Positions 53,225 through 61,858 of a stretch of 64,000 nt of DNA are shown here, in pieces (position 1 is the stretch's first letter; each line of letters starts with the position of its first letter). The notes beneath the pieces were generated by a model that worked only from the letters and a program-made list of their open reading frames with translations, was not told the DNA's origin and did not search any database. The position numbers and the translations under genes are program-made. The stretch lies in contig JADLEX010000110.1 of assembly GCA_020845895.1 (NCBI GenBank), forward strand, positions 1 to 64,000, given 5' to 3'. This DNA comes from Deltaproteobacteria bacterium (GTDB lineage: Bacteria; Lernaellota; Lernaellaia; JACKCT01).

Positions 53225-55420
53225 TCAAACAATTTTCGCGGGTCTGGTGACGCGCTTATCGGGCTTGTGCAGGTCGAGGACCTTCGCGGAGGTCGGCGGC
53301 TGGTGGTAGGGCAGCATCGGAACGGACTGCATCAGCGCGACGAAGATGTCGACCATCGCCGGGTCGAACTGCGTACCGGACTTGAGGCGCAATTCGGTGA
53401 AGGCCTCGTCTTTGCCCACCGCCCGATGGTAGGGACGGTCGCTGGTCATGGCGTCATAGGCGTCCACCACCGCCAGAATGCGGCACTCCTGGGGAATCGA
53501 CTCTCCGGCAAGGGCTTTGGGATACCCCTCGCCATTCCAGAATTCGTGATGATGCAGAACCAGATCGGCGATGTGGCGCAGTTCCTTGGAACGCAGGGCG
53601 ATGTTGTAGCCGATGATGACGTGCTCGCGCATTTTCGGCAGCTCCTCACTGGTGAGCTTGCCGGGCTTGAACAGAATTTCGTCGGGCACGCCGACCTTGC
53701 CCAGATCGTGCATGCGGGCGAGCAGAATGAGATTGCGCTTCTTCTGATCGTCGAGATTCATCCGCTCGGCCATCATCGAGCACATGACCACGAGCCGCTC
53801 GATGTGCGAACTGGTATTGCGGTCGCGTTCAGCCAACGCCGACATGAGGATATCCACGAGACGGCTCTTGGTGCTCGTGGCCTGCGTGAGCTTGTAGCTG
53901 TACATCTTGTCGTCGGCTCGCTGAAAAATCTCGTAGATCGACTCGCGCCGATCGGGGAACGAACTGGCGACACCGAGCGACAGGCTGATGGTCAGATTCG
54001 GGCGCCCGCGATTGTACTCGGCCACCGCGCGTTTGATCTCCTCACCCTTCTCCACCGCGGTCAGCCAGTCCACGCCCGGCAGGATGACGGCGAATTCGTC
54101 GCCGCCCACGCGCGAGACGATGTCGCTGCCCGAGAATGCCGAGGTGAGGATTTTCGCCGTCGAAACGAGCACCTCGTCGCCGGATCGGTGACCGTAGGAG
54201 TCGTTGACGGTCTTCAGGCCGTCCACGTCGATCGCGATGACGCTGACCGGTTTGATCGTCTCCATGTCGCGATCGATGATCGCCATTTCCTTGTCGAAGA
54301 ACGACCGGTTGCGAAGGCCCGTGAGTTCGTCGTGATAGCTCATGTGCCGGAACCGCCGTTCGCTCTCACGCAATTCGTTTTCGATGCGCTGGCGCTCGGT
54401 CATGTCATGAAAGATGCCGAGCACTACCTTTCGCCCGTCGAGCACGCTCACGCCCGCGCTGATGGCGACCGAGACGACCGATCCGTCTGAGCGCTGGATC
54501 GTGGAATCGACATCCTGCGTGATCTCCCCGCGCGAGATGGCCTTGAACAGGTAACGGTAACGTTCGCGGTCGGGTTCGGCGTGGAGCACGGTCTGATTGC
54601 GTCCGACGAGGTCCGTCGCGCTCTTGCCGAGCAGGCGCTCGGCCTTGCGGTTGATGTCGAGAATCGTTCCGGATTCGGCGTCGGCAACGACGATGGCGTC
54701 GCTCGCGCTCTCCATCAGGGTTCGGTATCGGTCTTCCGACGCGGTGAGTGCCTGACGGGCCTGCTGGCGTTCCGTCACGTCGATTCCCGTGCCGATGATG
54801 TATTCGATCCGTTCGTCCTCGCCGCGCAACACGGTGTTCGTCCATTCGATCAGTCGCAGCTCGCCGGACTTCGTACGCCAATGATTCGCCGCGACGCCCT
54901 GAGTGCGCCCGGAGAACAACTTGGCGACGCCGCGCCGAACGCGCTCGACCTCGGAATCGATTAGCAGGTGGTCCCAGAGGTACTTGCCATAGACATCCGC
55001 GGCCTTGTACCCGGTCACGCGCTCGGCAGCTCCGTTGAAACGCACGATGCGCGACTCGCGATCGAGGACCACGACGAGCGCGGCGGACGTGTCGAGAACT
55101 GTCGTGACGAAGTTGCGCTCGGCGGTGAGTTCGCGTTCCGATCGCTGCATGGCGCGGAACATCGGCCGGATCGACGACAATCCTGAAATCATGAGAACCG
55201 TGATGAACAGTCCGACGATCTCGCCGGTCCACATGACGGGTGTCGTGACGCCGTCGTAAAGGACGGAAGACAACACGAGCGATCGACGCACGGCCATCAG
55301 CGAAACGGAGCAGGCGATCAGCACCCACGCCGGCCAGACGCCCGTTTGTCGGATGAGGCGCAGGGCTATCACGGCAGCGAGAAACTGCAGGATGATCGAG
55401 ATCGTCAGAAGCGCAACCAA
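53225..55420 (-). CDS. PAS-PAS-GGDEF-HD-GYP cyclic-di-GMP signalling protein
   Basis: 731 residues. Two or three helices (about 1-80) anchor it in the inner membrane. PAS domains follow (about 100-215 and 228-345), then GGDEF (about 355-515; active motif RVGGDEFAVIL at 437-447) and HD-GYP (about 520-705; HDLGKVGVPDE at 571 and HHHEFWNGEGYP). The RxxD inhibitory site before GGDEF is replaced by SGSD, so product inhibition is probably lost. It may both make and degrade cyclic-di-GMP. The start is TTG at 55420 with GAGGGG upstream. It stands alone between the iorA gene and the cytochrome operon. Confidence 0.92.
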   Translation of the reverse strand: MVALLTISIILQFLAAVIALRLIRQTGVWPAWVLIACSVSLMAVRRSLVLSSVLYDGVTTPVMWTGEIVGLFITVLMISGLSSIRPMFRAMQRSERELTAERNFVTTVLDTSAALVVVLDRESRIVRFNGAAERVTGYKAADVYGKYLWDHLLIDSEVERVRRGVAKLFSGRTQGVAANHWRTKSGELRLIEWTNTVLRGEDERIEYIIGTGIDVTERQQARQALTASEDRYRTLMESASDAIVVADAESGTILDINRKAERLLGKSATDLVGRNQTVLHAEPDRERYRYLFKAISRGEITQDVDSTIQRSDGSVVSVAISAGVSVLDGRKVVLGIFHDMTERQRIENELRESERRFRHMSYHDELTGLRNRSFFDKEMAIIDRDMETIKPVSVIAIDVDGLKTVNDSYGHRSGDEVLVSTAKILTSAFSGSDIVSRVGGDEFAVILPGVDWLTAVEKGEEIKRAVAEYNRGRPNLTISLSLGVASSFPDRRESIYEIFQRADDKMYSYKLTQATSTKSRLVDILMSALAERDRNTSSHIERLVVMCSMMAERMNLDDQKKRNLILLARMHDLGKVGVPDEILFKPGKLTSEELPKMREHVIIGYNIALRSKELRHIADLVLHHHEFWNGEGYPKALAGESIPQECRILAVVDAYDAMTSDRPYHRAVGKDEAFTELRLKSGTQFDPAMVDIFVALMQSVPMLPYHQPPTSAKVLDLHKPDKRVTRPAKIV

Positions 55421-55603
55421 GCCGTCAAATCCCCTCGATCAACGGTTCGGTGACTCCCTTGGCCCCGGGGGCGTTGGCTGGCCCGGTGCCGGCCTTTTCC
55501 CGCAAACGATTACTTTGAGATCAAATCATTTTGGACATTAGCACACCACAATTCGTCGTGTAAAGAAAAGATAGAAGCAACGCATCGAATTTTTTCGAGA
55601 CAA

Positions 55604-55629
55604 AAAGGCCGGGCGCGAACCCGGCCTTT
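55604..55629 (-). terminator. Terminator of the cytochrome operon
   Basis: A ten-base-pair stem (AAAGGCCGGG / CCCGGCCTTT) with a six-base loop, 25 bases after the last cytochrome gene. On the minus strand it is followed by TTGTC after the stem's own A/T pairs, giving a TTTTT run; on the plus strand CAGTTTTT follows, so it may work both ways. Confidence 0.8.
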
Positions 55630-55653
55630 CAGTTTTTCTGGATGATCCCACAC

Positions 55654-56052
55654 CTATTCGGGAGTGCCGGACTCGACCCACGCCACGAAACTCGCGATTT
55701 CATCGGCGGTCGGGAACGGCGAAGACGTCGGCATTCCGCCCGACTGGACCTCGGACGCGGAACCCGCAGCTTGGGCGACCATGTCGTCGTAGGTCACGAG
55801 TGCAAACGGTGCGCCGCCGGAGGGAGGATCGCCGTGGCAGCGCACGCAGTAAGTCTGCGTGAAGGCTTCCGCGAAGTTCGTCCAGGTTTCGTCGCCCGAG
55901 GCGGTTCCGCCGTCGCCGGAGGGGCCGCCGGCCGGGCCGCCCTGCGCGTCGACCGTGTCGCTGTCGATGTCGATGTCGCCGCACGCGGCGAAAAACCCGA
56001 ATCCCGCGAACGCCAGCGCCGCGCAAAGCGCTATGTGAATTCGATTCGTCAT
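55654..56052 (-). CDS. Mono-haem cytochrome c lipoprotein
   Basis: 132 residues with a lipoprotein signal (FGFFAAC, Cys24) and an acidic/Gly linker. A single haem c site, TYCVRCHGDPPSGGAP (Cys69, Cys72, His73), is followed by APFALVTYDDM and SGGMPTSSPFP, whose Met is a likely second axial ligand, then the closing helix ADEIASFVAWVESGTPE. The same order occurs twice in the neighbouring lipoprotein, so the modules are probably duplicates. ATG at 56052 has GAGGAGGGG upstream. It ends the five-gene cytochrome operon, just before a strong terminator. Confidence 0.88.
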   Translation of the reverse strand: MTNRIHIALCAALAFAGFGFFAACGDIDIDSDTVDAQGGPAGGPSGDGGTASGDETWTNFAEAFTQTYCVRCHGDPPSGGAPFALVTYDDMVAQAAGSASEVQSGGMPTSSPFPTADEIASFVAWVESGTPE

Positions 56053-56063
56053 GATGCCCCTCC

Positions 56064-56708
56064 TCAGTTTTCCGGCGCGCCGGCGTCGATCCAATCGAAG
56101 AACAGATCGATCTCTTCCGACGTGGGCATGGGCTGCTCGGGCGGCATGCCGCCCTCATCCATCTCCTCGGCGACATCCTCCGCCTCGTCCGCCGCGTCTT
56201 CGTAGTTGTCGAGCGCAAACGGCGCCGAAGCATTCGTCGGGTTGGAGTGGCAGTACACGCAGTACTTGTCGAGGATCGGGCCGACCGTGCTCCAGCCGGA
56301 TTGCGGCGCGCCCGCGTTCGCCCACGCGACGACCTGACCGATTTGCTCGGCGGACGGATACTTGTAGTTCTCGGGCATTTCGCCCTCGGCAATCGTTTCC
56401 CTCACCTCGCCGAGTTCGTCCGTAATGCGGTCGTACGAGTCGAGGCGTGGGGCATCTCCGTCGATGGGCGCCGGACCGTGGCATGCGACGCAGTAGCGAG
56501 AGAAGAATTGTCCGGCGGTGCCGTTCCAGGCGAGCGCGCCCGAGGTGGAATCGCCGTCGTCGGCCGCCGCGTCGTCGTCGGCCGGCGCTTCGCCCGCGCG
56601 GATTTTCGCGCTGTCGTCGCTGCCGACGTTGATGTCGTCGCAACTCACCGCGGCGATCCACCAGGCCGTGGCCAGTGCCGCCCCGAACAAGATCGAGAAC
56701 CTTCGCAT
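56064..56708 (-). CDS. Di-haem cytochrome c lipoprotein
   Basis: 214 residues. The signal ends WIAAVSC (Cys23, lipidated) and is followed by an Asp/Ala-rich linker. Two cytochrome modules are arranged in tandem: RYCVACHGPAP (Cys73, Cys76, His77) with GEMPENYKYPS, and KYCVYCHSNPTNA (Cys150, Cys153, His154) with GGMPPEQPMPTSEE. Each module ends in a helix like EQIGQVVAWANAGAP. This is the small soluble class I layout, tethered to the outer membrane by lipid, and should carry electrons between periplasm and neighbours. ATG at 56708 follows the barrel gene by 37 bases. Confidence 0.88.
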   Translation of the reverse strand: MRRFSILFGAALATAWWIAAVSCDDINVGSDDSAKIRAGEAPADDDAAADDGDSTSGALAWNGTAGQFFSRYCVACHGPAPIDGDAPRLDSYDRITDELGEVRETIAEGEMPENYKYPSAEQIGQVVAWANAGAPQSGWSTVGPILDKYCVYCHSNPTNASAPFALDNYEDAADEAEDVAEEMDEGGMPPEQPMPTSEEIDLFFDWIDAGAPEN

Positions 56709-56745
56709 GGCGTCTCTCCAACGGGCGCGAGGCCCGAACGGGGTT

Positions 56746-57888
56746 CTAGAAGAACACGTGACCCTGGATCATGATCTCGTCGTTGTTGATCCTCAGCGGA
56801 TCGGCTTCGCGGTTCTGGCGGAACTGGAACATCGTGTGGACGTAGGGGATCGGGTAGAAAGTGATTCCGCCCATCGTTTGGTCCACGAAGTTCTCGTCCA
56901 CCTCCAGATCGGGATCGAAGTGCGAGTACCGGGCCACCGCGTAGAGACCGTCGATGATCTTCGCCTCGACTTCGATGAACGACGCCGCGGACGCGATTTT
57001 GTCTTCCTTCGTCGGGTCGGCGACGTTGTCGACTTCCTGTGCGACGAAATCGAATTCTCCGAGGAACGCGAGTCGCCAGATGCCGAACGTGAACCAGGGC
57101 CCATAGATGTCGCGCGTGAATCCGTCGCGCACATTGTGGAATCCCGATGCCCCGAGCCCCATCTTCCAGAAACGCACGCCGGTCTGGCCCGTCACGGCGT
57201 AGTAGTCGCCGTCGCGGTCCATCGCTTGCTCGCCGAGATTGCCGTTGGTGAGCGCGGCCGTGAGAAAGAACGGACCCGGTGCGATGCCGATTTCGACGCC
57301 GCTGTCCTGCGACGCGACACCGAAGCCGATGACCGAGCGCGTGAAGAGCGTGTGGTCGTCCATGCGCAAACCGTAGGGCAGGATGAACCGGCCGGCTCGC
57401 AGGTACATGCCCGCGGGCAGGTTGTCGATCATGCCCCAGCCTTCCATCAGGTTTTGAGCGACGTCGTAGCCGCCCGTGAACTGAAGGATGGGCAGGAGCC
57501 GCGCGTTGACATAGCCCATCGCTTGCATGGTGTAGAAGGTGGAGGCCGCGTCCTCGCTGGGCTGGTTCTCGTCCTCCGCGATGTCGTGCCACATCACACG
57601 CAGATCCGCGCCGAGCCGAATCGTTTCGTTCAGCGCGGGGTCGAACTCCGTATAGTCCTTGTAGTCTTCCAGGGCTTCCTTCGTCGCCTTGAGCGACAGT
57701 TTCTGCTCAGCCATGACGCCGCGGTCGTTGCGCATGCCGCCGCCCATCGGCGTGTAATGGCACTTGAGGCAGGTCTCGTTTTGCCGGGCGGCGAACTCGG
57801 GCCGAGCGGCTCCAACCGAGGGCATCAAGACCAGGGCGACCAACGCGCCCGCGGCCAGCAGACCGAGAAACCGATATCGATCGCGCAT
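56746..57888 (-). CDS. Beta-barrel outer membrane protein with an N-terminal haem c motif
   Basis: 380 residues. A signal peptide (FLGLLAAGALVALVLMPSVG) is followed directly by ETCLKCHYTPMGGG (Cys40, Cys43, His44), a haem c site. The rest is made of amphipathic beta strands such as YLRAGRFILPYGLRMDDHTL and VRFWKMGLGASGFHN, ending in Phe (GHVFF). This looks like a porin that carries its own haem at the periplasmic end. ATG at 57888 with GGGGG eight bases upstream; a longer frame to 58227 lies inside the next gene and is rejected. Together with adjacent cytochromes it may form an electron conduit across the outer membrane. Confidence 0.82.
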   Translation of the reverse strand: MRDRYRFLGLLAAGALVALVLMPSVGAARPEFAARQNETCLKCHYTPMGGGMRNDRGVMAEQKLSLKATKEALEDYKDYTEFDPALNETIRLGADLRVMWHDIAEDENQPSEDAASTFYTMQAMGYVNARLLPILQFTGGYDVAQNLMEGWGMIDNLPAGMYLRAGRFILPYGLRMDDHTLFTRSVIGFGVASQDSGVEIGIAPGPFFLTAALTNGNLGEQAMDRDGDYYAVTGQTGVRFWKMGLGASGFHNVRDGFTRDIYGPWFTFGIWRLAFLGEFDFVAQEVDNVADPTKEDKIASAASFIEVEAKIIDGLYAVARYSHFDPDLEVDENFVDQTMGGITFYPIPYVHTMFQFRQNREADPLRINNDEIMIQGHVFF

Positions 57889-57938
57889 GTGCTTACCCCC
57901 GCCCGCACGCGGCGGGCCGAATGGGAAACGAAGCCGGG

Positions 57939-58658
57939 TCAGGTTTTTCGAAATACGAGATCGTACCAGACGAGCACGATGCCGAGGCCGAAAAACATCC
58001 CCGTCATCGCCCCGCCGCCCAGTGTGACAAACGCGAAGGGGGCGGCGAGTTTCGTGAGCCACCAGCCGCCGATGTCGCCGATCATGCCCATGAACCCGAG
58101 ACACGTCAGCGCGATCTTGAGCCTGGCCGGGTAGCCGGTTTGATTCCAGAGGATCAGCGAGAGCGACAGGCACAGCAGGCCCATGCCGAAGAAATGCTGG
58201 TGCGACAGCATGGCGAGACGCTGCCACGTGATGCCCTCGTTGGGGGCGAGAAAAACCGCGACCTCCTCATAGGACGTCATCGGCGCGAAGCTCGCCTTAC
58301 CGATATCACTGTGGCACTTCTCGCAGCGGGCTTCGATGATCTCGCCCACGGGTTCGTAGGCGTCTTCTTTGCCGCCCGCCGCGACCCAGTCCATGAGCGC
58401 GCGGTACTCGTCCGCATTTCCCTTGAAATGCTTGCGCATCGAGCCGGTCGCCATGTACGACAGGCGCGTCACCGCCGGATCGCCGTGGTACCGGGCGACG
58501 ATGTCGCCCGGCCCGAGACCCGGTTTCAGGTCGGCGTCGTGGTGCGTGAGGAACAGGTTGGTCAGCGCGGCCAGATAGCCAAGACCGACCACGAGCGCGA
58601 AAAACGCACCGGGAAGTTTACGCCCTTTGGCCGCGAGCGCGGTTTCGTCCATCGCCAT
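57939..58658 (-). CDS. Membrane-anchored c-type cytochrome with four helices
   Basis: 239 residues. Helix 1 (about 17-38) leads to a periplasmic domain with TRLSYMATGSMRKHFKG and a haem c site EARCEKCHSDIG (Cys112, Cys115, His116). Three more helices follow (about 155-172, 180-197, 205-233), the first carrying MLSHQHFFGMG, whose histidines could bind a haem b or a quinone site. No named family is recognised. Position and topology suggest that it takes electrons from the quinone pool and hands them to the periplasmic cytochromes; this is inference. ATG at 58658, gap of 36 bases from the cytochrome c' gene. Confidence 0.8.
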   Translation of the reverse strand: MAMDETALAAKGRKLPGAFFALVVGLGYLAALTNLFLTHHDADLKPGLGPGDIVARYHGDPAVTRLSYMATGSMRKHFKGNADEYRALMDWVAAGGKEDAYEPVGEIIEARCEKCHSDIGKASFAPMTSYEEVAVFLAPNEGITWQRLAMLSHQHFFGMGLLCLSLSLILWNQTGYPARLKIALTCLGFMGMIGDIGGWWLTKLAAPFAFVTLGGGAMTGMFFGLGIVLVWYDLVFRKT

Positions 58659-58694
58659 GACTCCCGCCCCGTATGAGCAAATTGTGGTGCGCGA

Positions 58695-59087
58695 CTATTC
58701 TTCGGGCTGGAAGATGTCGTGGCACTTTTTGCACGACGCGCCGAGGGCCTTGTACTTGGCCTGCACGTCGTCGGGCGTCGTGGCCGCGGCGAGGGCCTTG
58801 GCGGCGGCGGCGCACTCGTCGGAAAGAGCCGGAATCTCCGCTTTTCGATCCTTTGCCTGCGGCGGATCGTGGTCCTTCGATTTCAGGACTTCAGCGGCAA
58901 TGAAGTTCGCGGCTTCGGCGATGCCCGCCGTCTGACCGCCCTGCACGGCGGCCTTGATCGTCTTCATGCTCTTGCCGACGCCCTTCATGAGTTTTTCGAG
59001 GGGATCGTCCGCGGCGAGAGCGGAAACCGACACGACCAGGAACATCGCCGTCACGAACAAGGCTAAGAACCGCGAATGGAATTTCAT
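58695..59087 (-). CDS. Cytochrome c'-like protein
   Basis: 130 residues with a signal peptide (ALFVTAMFLVVSVSALA). The mature part is helical, and the haem motif is at the C-terminus (SCKKCHDIF, Cys119, Cys122, His123), the hallmark of cytochrome c'/c556-type four-helix bundles. Such proteins bind haem without a strong sixth ligand and often bind NO, or they carry electrons when six-coordinate. It is the first gene of the cytochrome operon, with GGAG eight bases before the ATG at 59087. Extra upstream codons in frame are not used because the signal begins here. Confidence 0.88.
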   Translation of the reverse strand: MKFHSRFLALFVTAMFLVVSVSALAADDPLEKLMKGVGKSMKTIKAAVQGGQTAGIAEAANFIAAEVLKSKDHDPPQAKDRKAEIPALSDECAAAAKALAAATTPDDVQAKYKALGASCKKCHDIFQPEE

Positions 59088-59117
59088 GGGGTCACTCCAA
59101 GGAAAATTCAAGGCAGT

Positions 59118-59146
59118 TTTATACCAAACGGTACGCGCGCGCGCAA
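59118..59146 (-). promoter_or_regulatory. Possible promoter of the cytochrome operon
   Basis: On the minus strand TATAAA (59123-59118) lies 17 bases after TTGCGC (59146-59141). The -10 is good and the -35 poor, which may mean an activator is needed. The predicted start is near 59111, about 24 bases before the first ATG. Confidence 0.45.
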
Positions 59147-59257
59147 GGAAAAAGAGGTGCTCGTCCAATAATATTCGCACCGTTTCCGTATGTGCCCCGG
59201 AAAACGGACCTTGATCGCGCTTTTTGGTTGCAATCCGACAAAAACCGACGAAAGCGA

Positions 59258-59286
59258 TTGCCGACCGGCCGATCTGCAATTATCCT
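59258..59286 (+). promoter_or_regulatory. Possible promoter of fbp
   Basis: TTGCCG (59258-59263) and TATCCT (59281-59286) are 17 bases apart, each matching four of six consensus bases. A start near 59293 gives a 30-base leader holding the GGAGG ribosome site. Confidence 0.4.
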
Positions 59287-59322
59287 CACAATTCTGGTCT
59301 GTTTCCGGTCGTGGAGGTCCGT

Positions 59323-60390
59323 ATGAACCCCGTCAAGCTCGAAGAGACGATGATGCACTTCCTGCTGGAGCACCAGCTCAAAAACCGCCGCAGTCTGAAC
59401 TTCCTGATCTTGATGGAGTCGATCGTCACGGCGGCCAAGTACATCCAGCACTACTACAACCTGGCCGCCCTGCAGGGGAATCTGGGCGAAGCAGGGTCGA
59501 CCAACGTGCAGGGCGAAAGCCAGATGCGCCTCGACCTGCTCGCGCACCAGACCGTCATGCACTATCTGGCCGAATCGAAGCAGGTCATCGAGGCGACGAG
59601 CGAAGAGGTCACCGAGGAGATCCTGCTCAACGAAGACGGCCGCTATTTCCTCTACTTCGATCCGCTCGACGGTTCGTCGAACATCAAGCACAGCCTGCCG
59701 GTGGGGTTTTTGTTCGGCATCGGCAAGCGCATGCTCGGCGGCGAAGAGGACTACCGGCTGCGTCGCGGGCGAGAGTTCATCGCGGCGGGCATGTTCCTGA
59801 TTCCCTCGGGCATTTTCACGCTCTCGCTCAAGGACGCGGGCACGTGGCAGTTCCTGCTCGATTCGAACGGTGTCTACATCCGGCCGACGCGCATCCACTT
59901 TCCCGAATCGCCGAAGACCTGGGAGCTGTCGTTCAACGCGGGAAACACGCCGACGTTCTCGACGCCGGTTCAGAACTGGATCGCCGACCATCAGCCGAAG
60001 TACAACTTCCGCTACACCGGCGCGCTGGCGATCGATTTTCACCGCCTCCTCCACAACGGCGGCATGTTCATGTACCCCGCCATCGTCAACCACCCGAACG
60101 CGCAGAAGAATCGGCCCGAGGGCAAACTGCGTCACATGTACGAGTGCTCGGTCGTGGCGTTCATCGCCAACGAGGCGGGCGGCATGGCGGTGAATGAAGC
60201 GGGAGAAGATGTCCTCGAGCTTCAGCCGAAAAAGCGCCATCAACGAAGTGCCCTCTACGTCGGCAGTCGCGAGGTCGTCGGCTCGATCCGCGATGTGCTG
60301 CGCGATCACGTCCGCGCGCAAAAGAGCGATGGTGGGCGCGTGGATGTCGCCGCGAAAACCGCCGACGCCACGGGCGCCGACGTTCACTGA
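59323..60390 (+). CDS. fbp: Fructose-1,6-bisphosphatase, class I
   Basis: 355 residues of the class I enzyme that makes fructose 6-phosphate in gluconeogenesis. The metal/phosphate motif YFDPLDGSSNI (residues 111-121) is complete, and SSNIKHSLPVGFLFGIGK, then KYNFRYTGALAIDFHRLL and YECSVVAFIANEAGGMAVN fit the family. The last 40 residues or so are an extra polar tail. ATG at 59323 with GGAGG six bases upstream is clear; an open frame 33 codons longer upstream lacks a ribosome site. It stands alone, divergent from the cytochrome operon. Confidence 0.95.
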   Translation: MNPVKLEETMMHFLLEHQLKNRRSLNFLILMESIVTAAKYIQHYYNLAALQGNLGEAGSTNVQGESQMRLDLLAHQTVMHYLAESKQVIEATSEEVTEEILLNEDGRYFLYFDPLDGSSNIKHSLPVGFLFGIGKRMLGGEEDYRLRRGREFIAAGMFLIPSGIFTLSLKDAGTWQFLLDSNGVYIRPTRIHFPESPKTWELSFNAGNTPTFSTPVQNWIADHQPKYNFRYTGALAIDFHRLLHNGGMFMYPAIVNHPNAQKNRPEGKLRHMYECSVVAFIANEAGGMAVNEAGEDVLELQPKKRHQRSALYVGSREVVGSIRDVLRDHVRAQKSDGGRVDVAAKTADATGADVH

Positions 60391-60411
60391 AACGATTTCC
60401 CATGACGGAAA

Positions 60412-60435
60412 AGGGGCGGGTTCGCGCCCGCCCTT
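60412..60435. terminator. Shared terminator between fbp and lpdA
   Basis: A stem of seven GC pairs (GGGCGGG / CCCGCCC) extended by a G-T and an A-T pair, with a six-base loop, lies between two convergent stops. It is flanked on each side by short A/T runs (GGAAAA on the left, GTTTTC on the right), so it can serve both strands. Confidence 0.7.
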
Positions 60436-60457
60436 CGCGTTTTCGGCGTTCGCCCGA

Positions 60458-61846
60458 TCAGACGTGCAGCGCTCCTTCGCCCGCGGCGAGCGCCGCTTCC
60501 TTGATGACCTCGGCCAGCGTGGGGTGCGCGTGAATCGACCGGCCGATGTCTTCGGCCGACGCGCCGAACTCCATCGCGATCACGAGCTCGGCGATGAGGT
60601 CCCCCGCGCGCGGCCCGATCACGTGCGCGCCGAGAATGCGGTCGGTGCGCGCGTCGGTGAGGATTTTGACGAAGCCTTCCTTCGCGCCCAGCGCCTTGGC
60701 GCGGCCGTTCGGCGCGAAGGGAAATGACCCCTTCTTGAACTCGATTCCCTCCGCGCGCAGATCCTCTTCCGACTTGCCCACGCCCGCGATCTCGGGCTCG
60801 GTGTAAACGATACCGGGAATGGCATTGTAATTGACGTGGCCCGCGCGCCCGGCGATGCGCTCCACGACGGCCACGCCCTCTTCGGATGCCTTGTGCGCAA
60901 GCATCGGTCCGGCGACCACGTCGCCGATCGCCCAGATGCCGGGGACGTTTGTCCGCAGATGCCCGTCGATCGGAATGCGCCCGCGCTCGTCGGTGGTGAG
61001 CCCCGCCGCAACGAGATCGAGCCCGTCCGTGTAGGGCCTTCGTCCCGTCGCGACGAGCAGTTTGTCGCAGGTCCACTCGCGCGGAGCGTCGCCATCCTTC
61101 GCCCCGTCGGCCGTGACGATCACGCTGCCGCCCTCGACGCGCGCCGCGCGCACGCGAACGCCCGTTTCGATCGTCATTCCCTGCCGCGCGAAGATGCGCA
61201 AGGCCAGCGCCGCCGCCTCGCCGTCGATGCCGGGCAGGATGCGCGGCAAATATTCGAGCACCGTCACCTTCGACCCGAGCCGCGACCACACCGAGCCGAG
61301 TTCCAGGCCGATCGCGCCGGCTCCGATGACGACGAGCGTCTCGGGCACATCGGTGAACGCGAGCGCGCCGGTGGAATCGACGATGCGCTCGCCGTCGAAC
61401 GCGATGCCCGGCAGCGACGATGGAACGGAACCCGTCGCGATGATGATGTTTTTCGCTTCAACCACTTGACCGTTCACGTCGACCTTGCCGGGAGCGACGA
61501 AACGCGCCGAGCCCGCGAAGATCTCGACCTTGGCCTTCTTCAAAAGCCCCGCCACTCCCTTGGTGAGCTGCGAGACGATGCTGTCTTTACGCGCCTGCAT
61601 CTTCGCCAAATCGACCGTGGGCGAAACCGCGATGCCGTGCTGCGCGAATTCCTTCTTCGCTTTGAAGACGAGTTCACTCGATTCGAGCAGCGCCTTGCTG
61701 GGGATGCAACCGACGTTGAGGCATGTGCCGCCGAAACTCGGGTCCTTCTCCGCGATGGCGACCGACAGGCCGAGCTGCGCGCCACGCAGGGCCGCAACGT
61801 AGCCGCCGGGCCCCGACCCGATCACGAGCACGTCATAAACCGACAT
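60458..61846 (-). CDS. lpdA: Dihydrolipoyl dehydrogenase
   Basis: 462 residues. The FAD motif is VLVIGSGPGGYVAALRGAQL, the redox-active disulfide is Cys42-x4-Cys47 (GGTCLNVGCIPSKALL), the NAD motif is VVIGAGAIGLELGSVWSRLG, and the C-terminal HAHPTLAEV supplies the catalytic His. It reoxidises the lipoyl groups of 2-oxoacid dehydrogenases with NAD. ATG at 61846 lies 12 bases after the end of the sucB reading frame, so it is E3 of the 2-oxoglutarate dehydrogenase complex encoded by sucA-sucB-lpdA. Length is normal. Confidence 0.96.
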   Translation of the reverse strand: MSVYDVLVIGSGPGGYVAALRGAQLGLSVAIAEKDPSFGGTCLNVGCIPSKALLESSELVFKAKKEFAQHGIAVSPTVDLAKMQARKDSIVSQLTKGVAGLLKKAKVEIFAGSARFVAPGKVDVNGQVVEAKNIIIATGSVPSSLPGIAFDGERIVDSTGALAFTDVPETLVVIGAGAIGLELGSVWSRLGSKVTVLEYLPRILPGIDGEAAALALRIFARQGMTIETGVRVRAARVEGGSVIVTADGAKDGDAPREWTCDKLLVATGRRPYTDGLDLVAAGLTTDERGRIPIDGHLRTNVPGIWAIGDVVAGPMLAHKASEEGVAVVERIAGRAGHVNYNAIPGIVYTEPEIAGVGKSEEDLRAEGIEFKKGSFPFAPNGRAKALGAKEGFVKILTDARTDRILGAHVIGPRAGDLIAELVIAMEFGASAEDIGRSIHAHPTLAEVIKEAALAAGEGALHV

Positions 61847-61858
61847 GATGGTCTCCGA

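Noticed and set aside
57889..58227. N-terminal extension of the haem-bearing barrel protein
   Set aside because: The extra 113 codons lie inside the next gene in another frame and precede a clear ribosome site and signal peptide.
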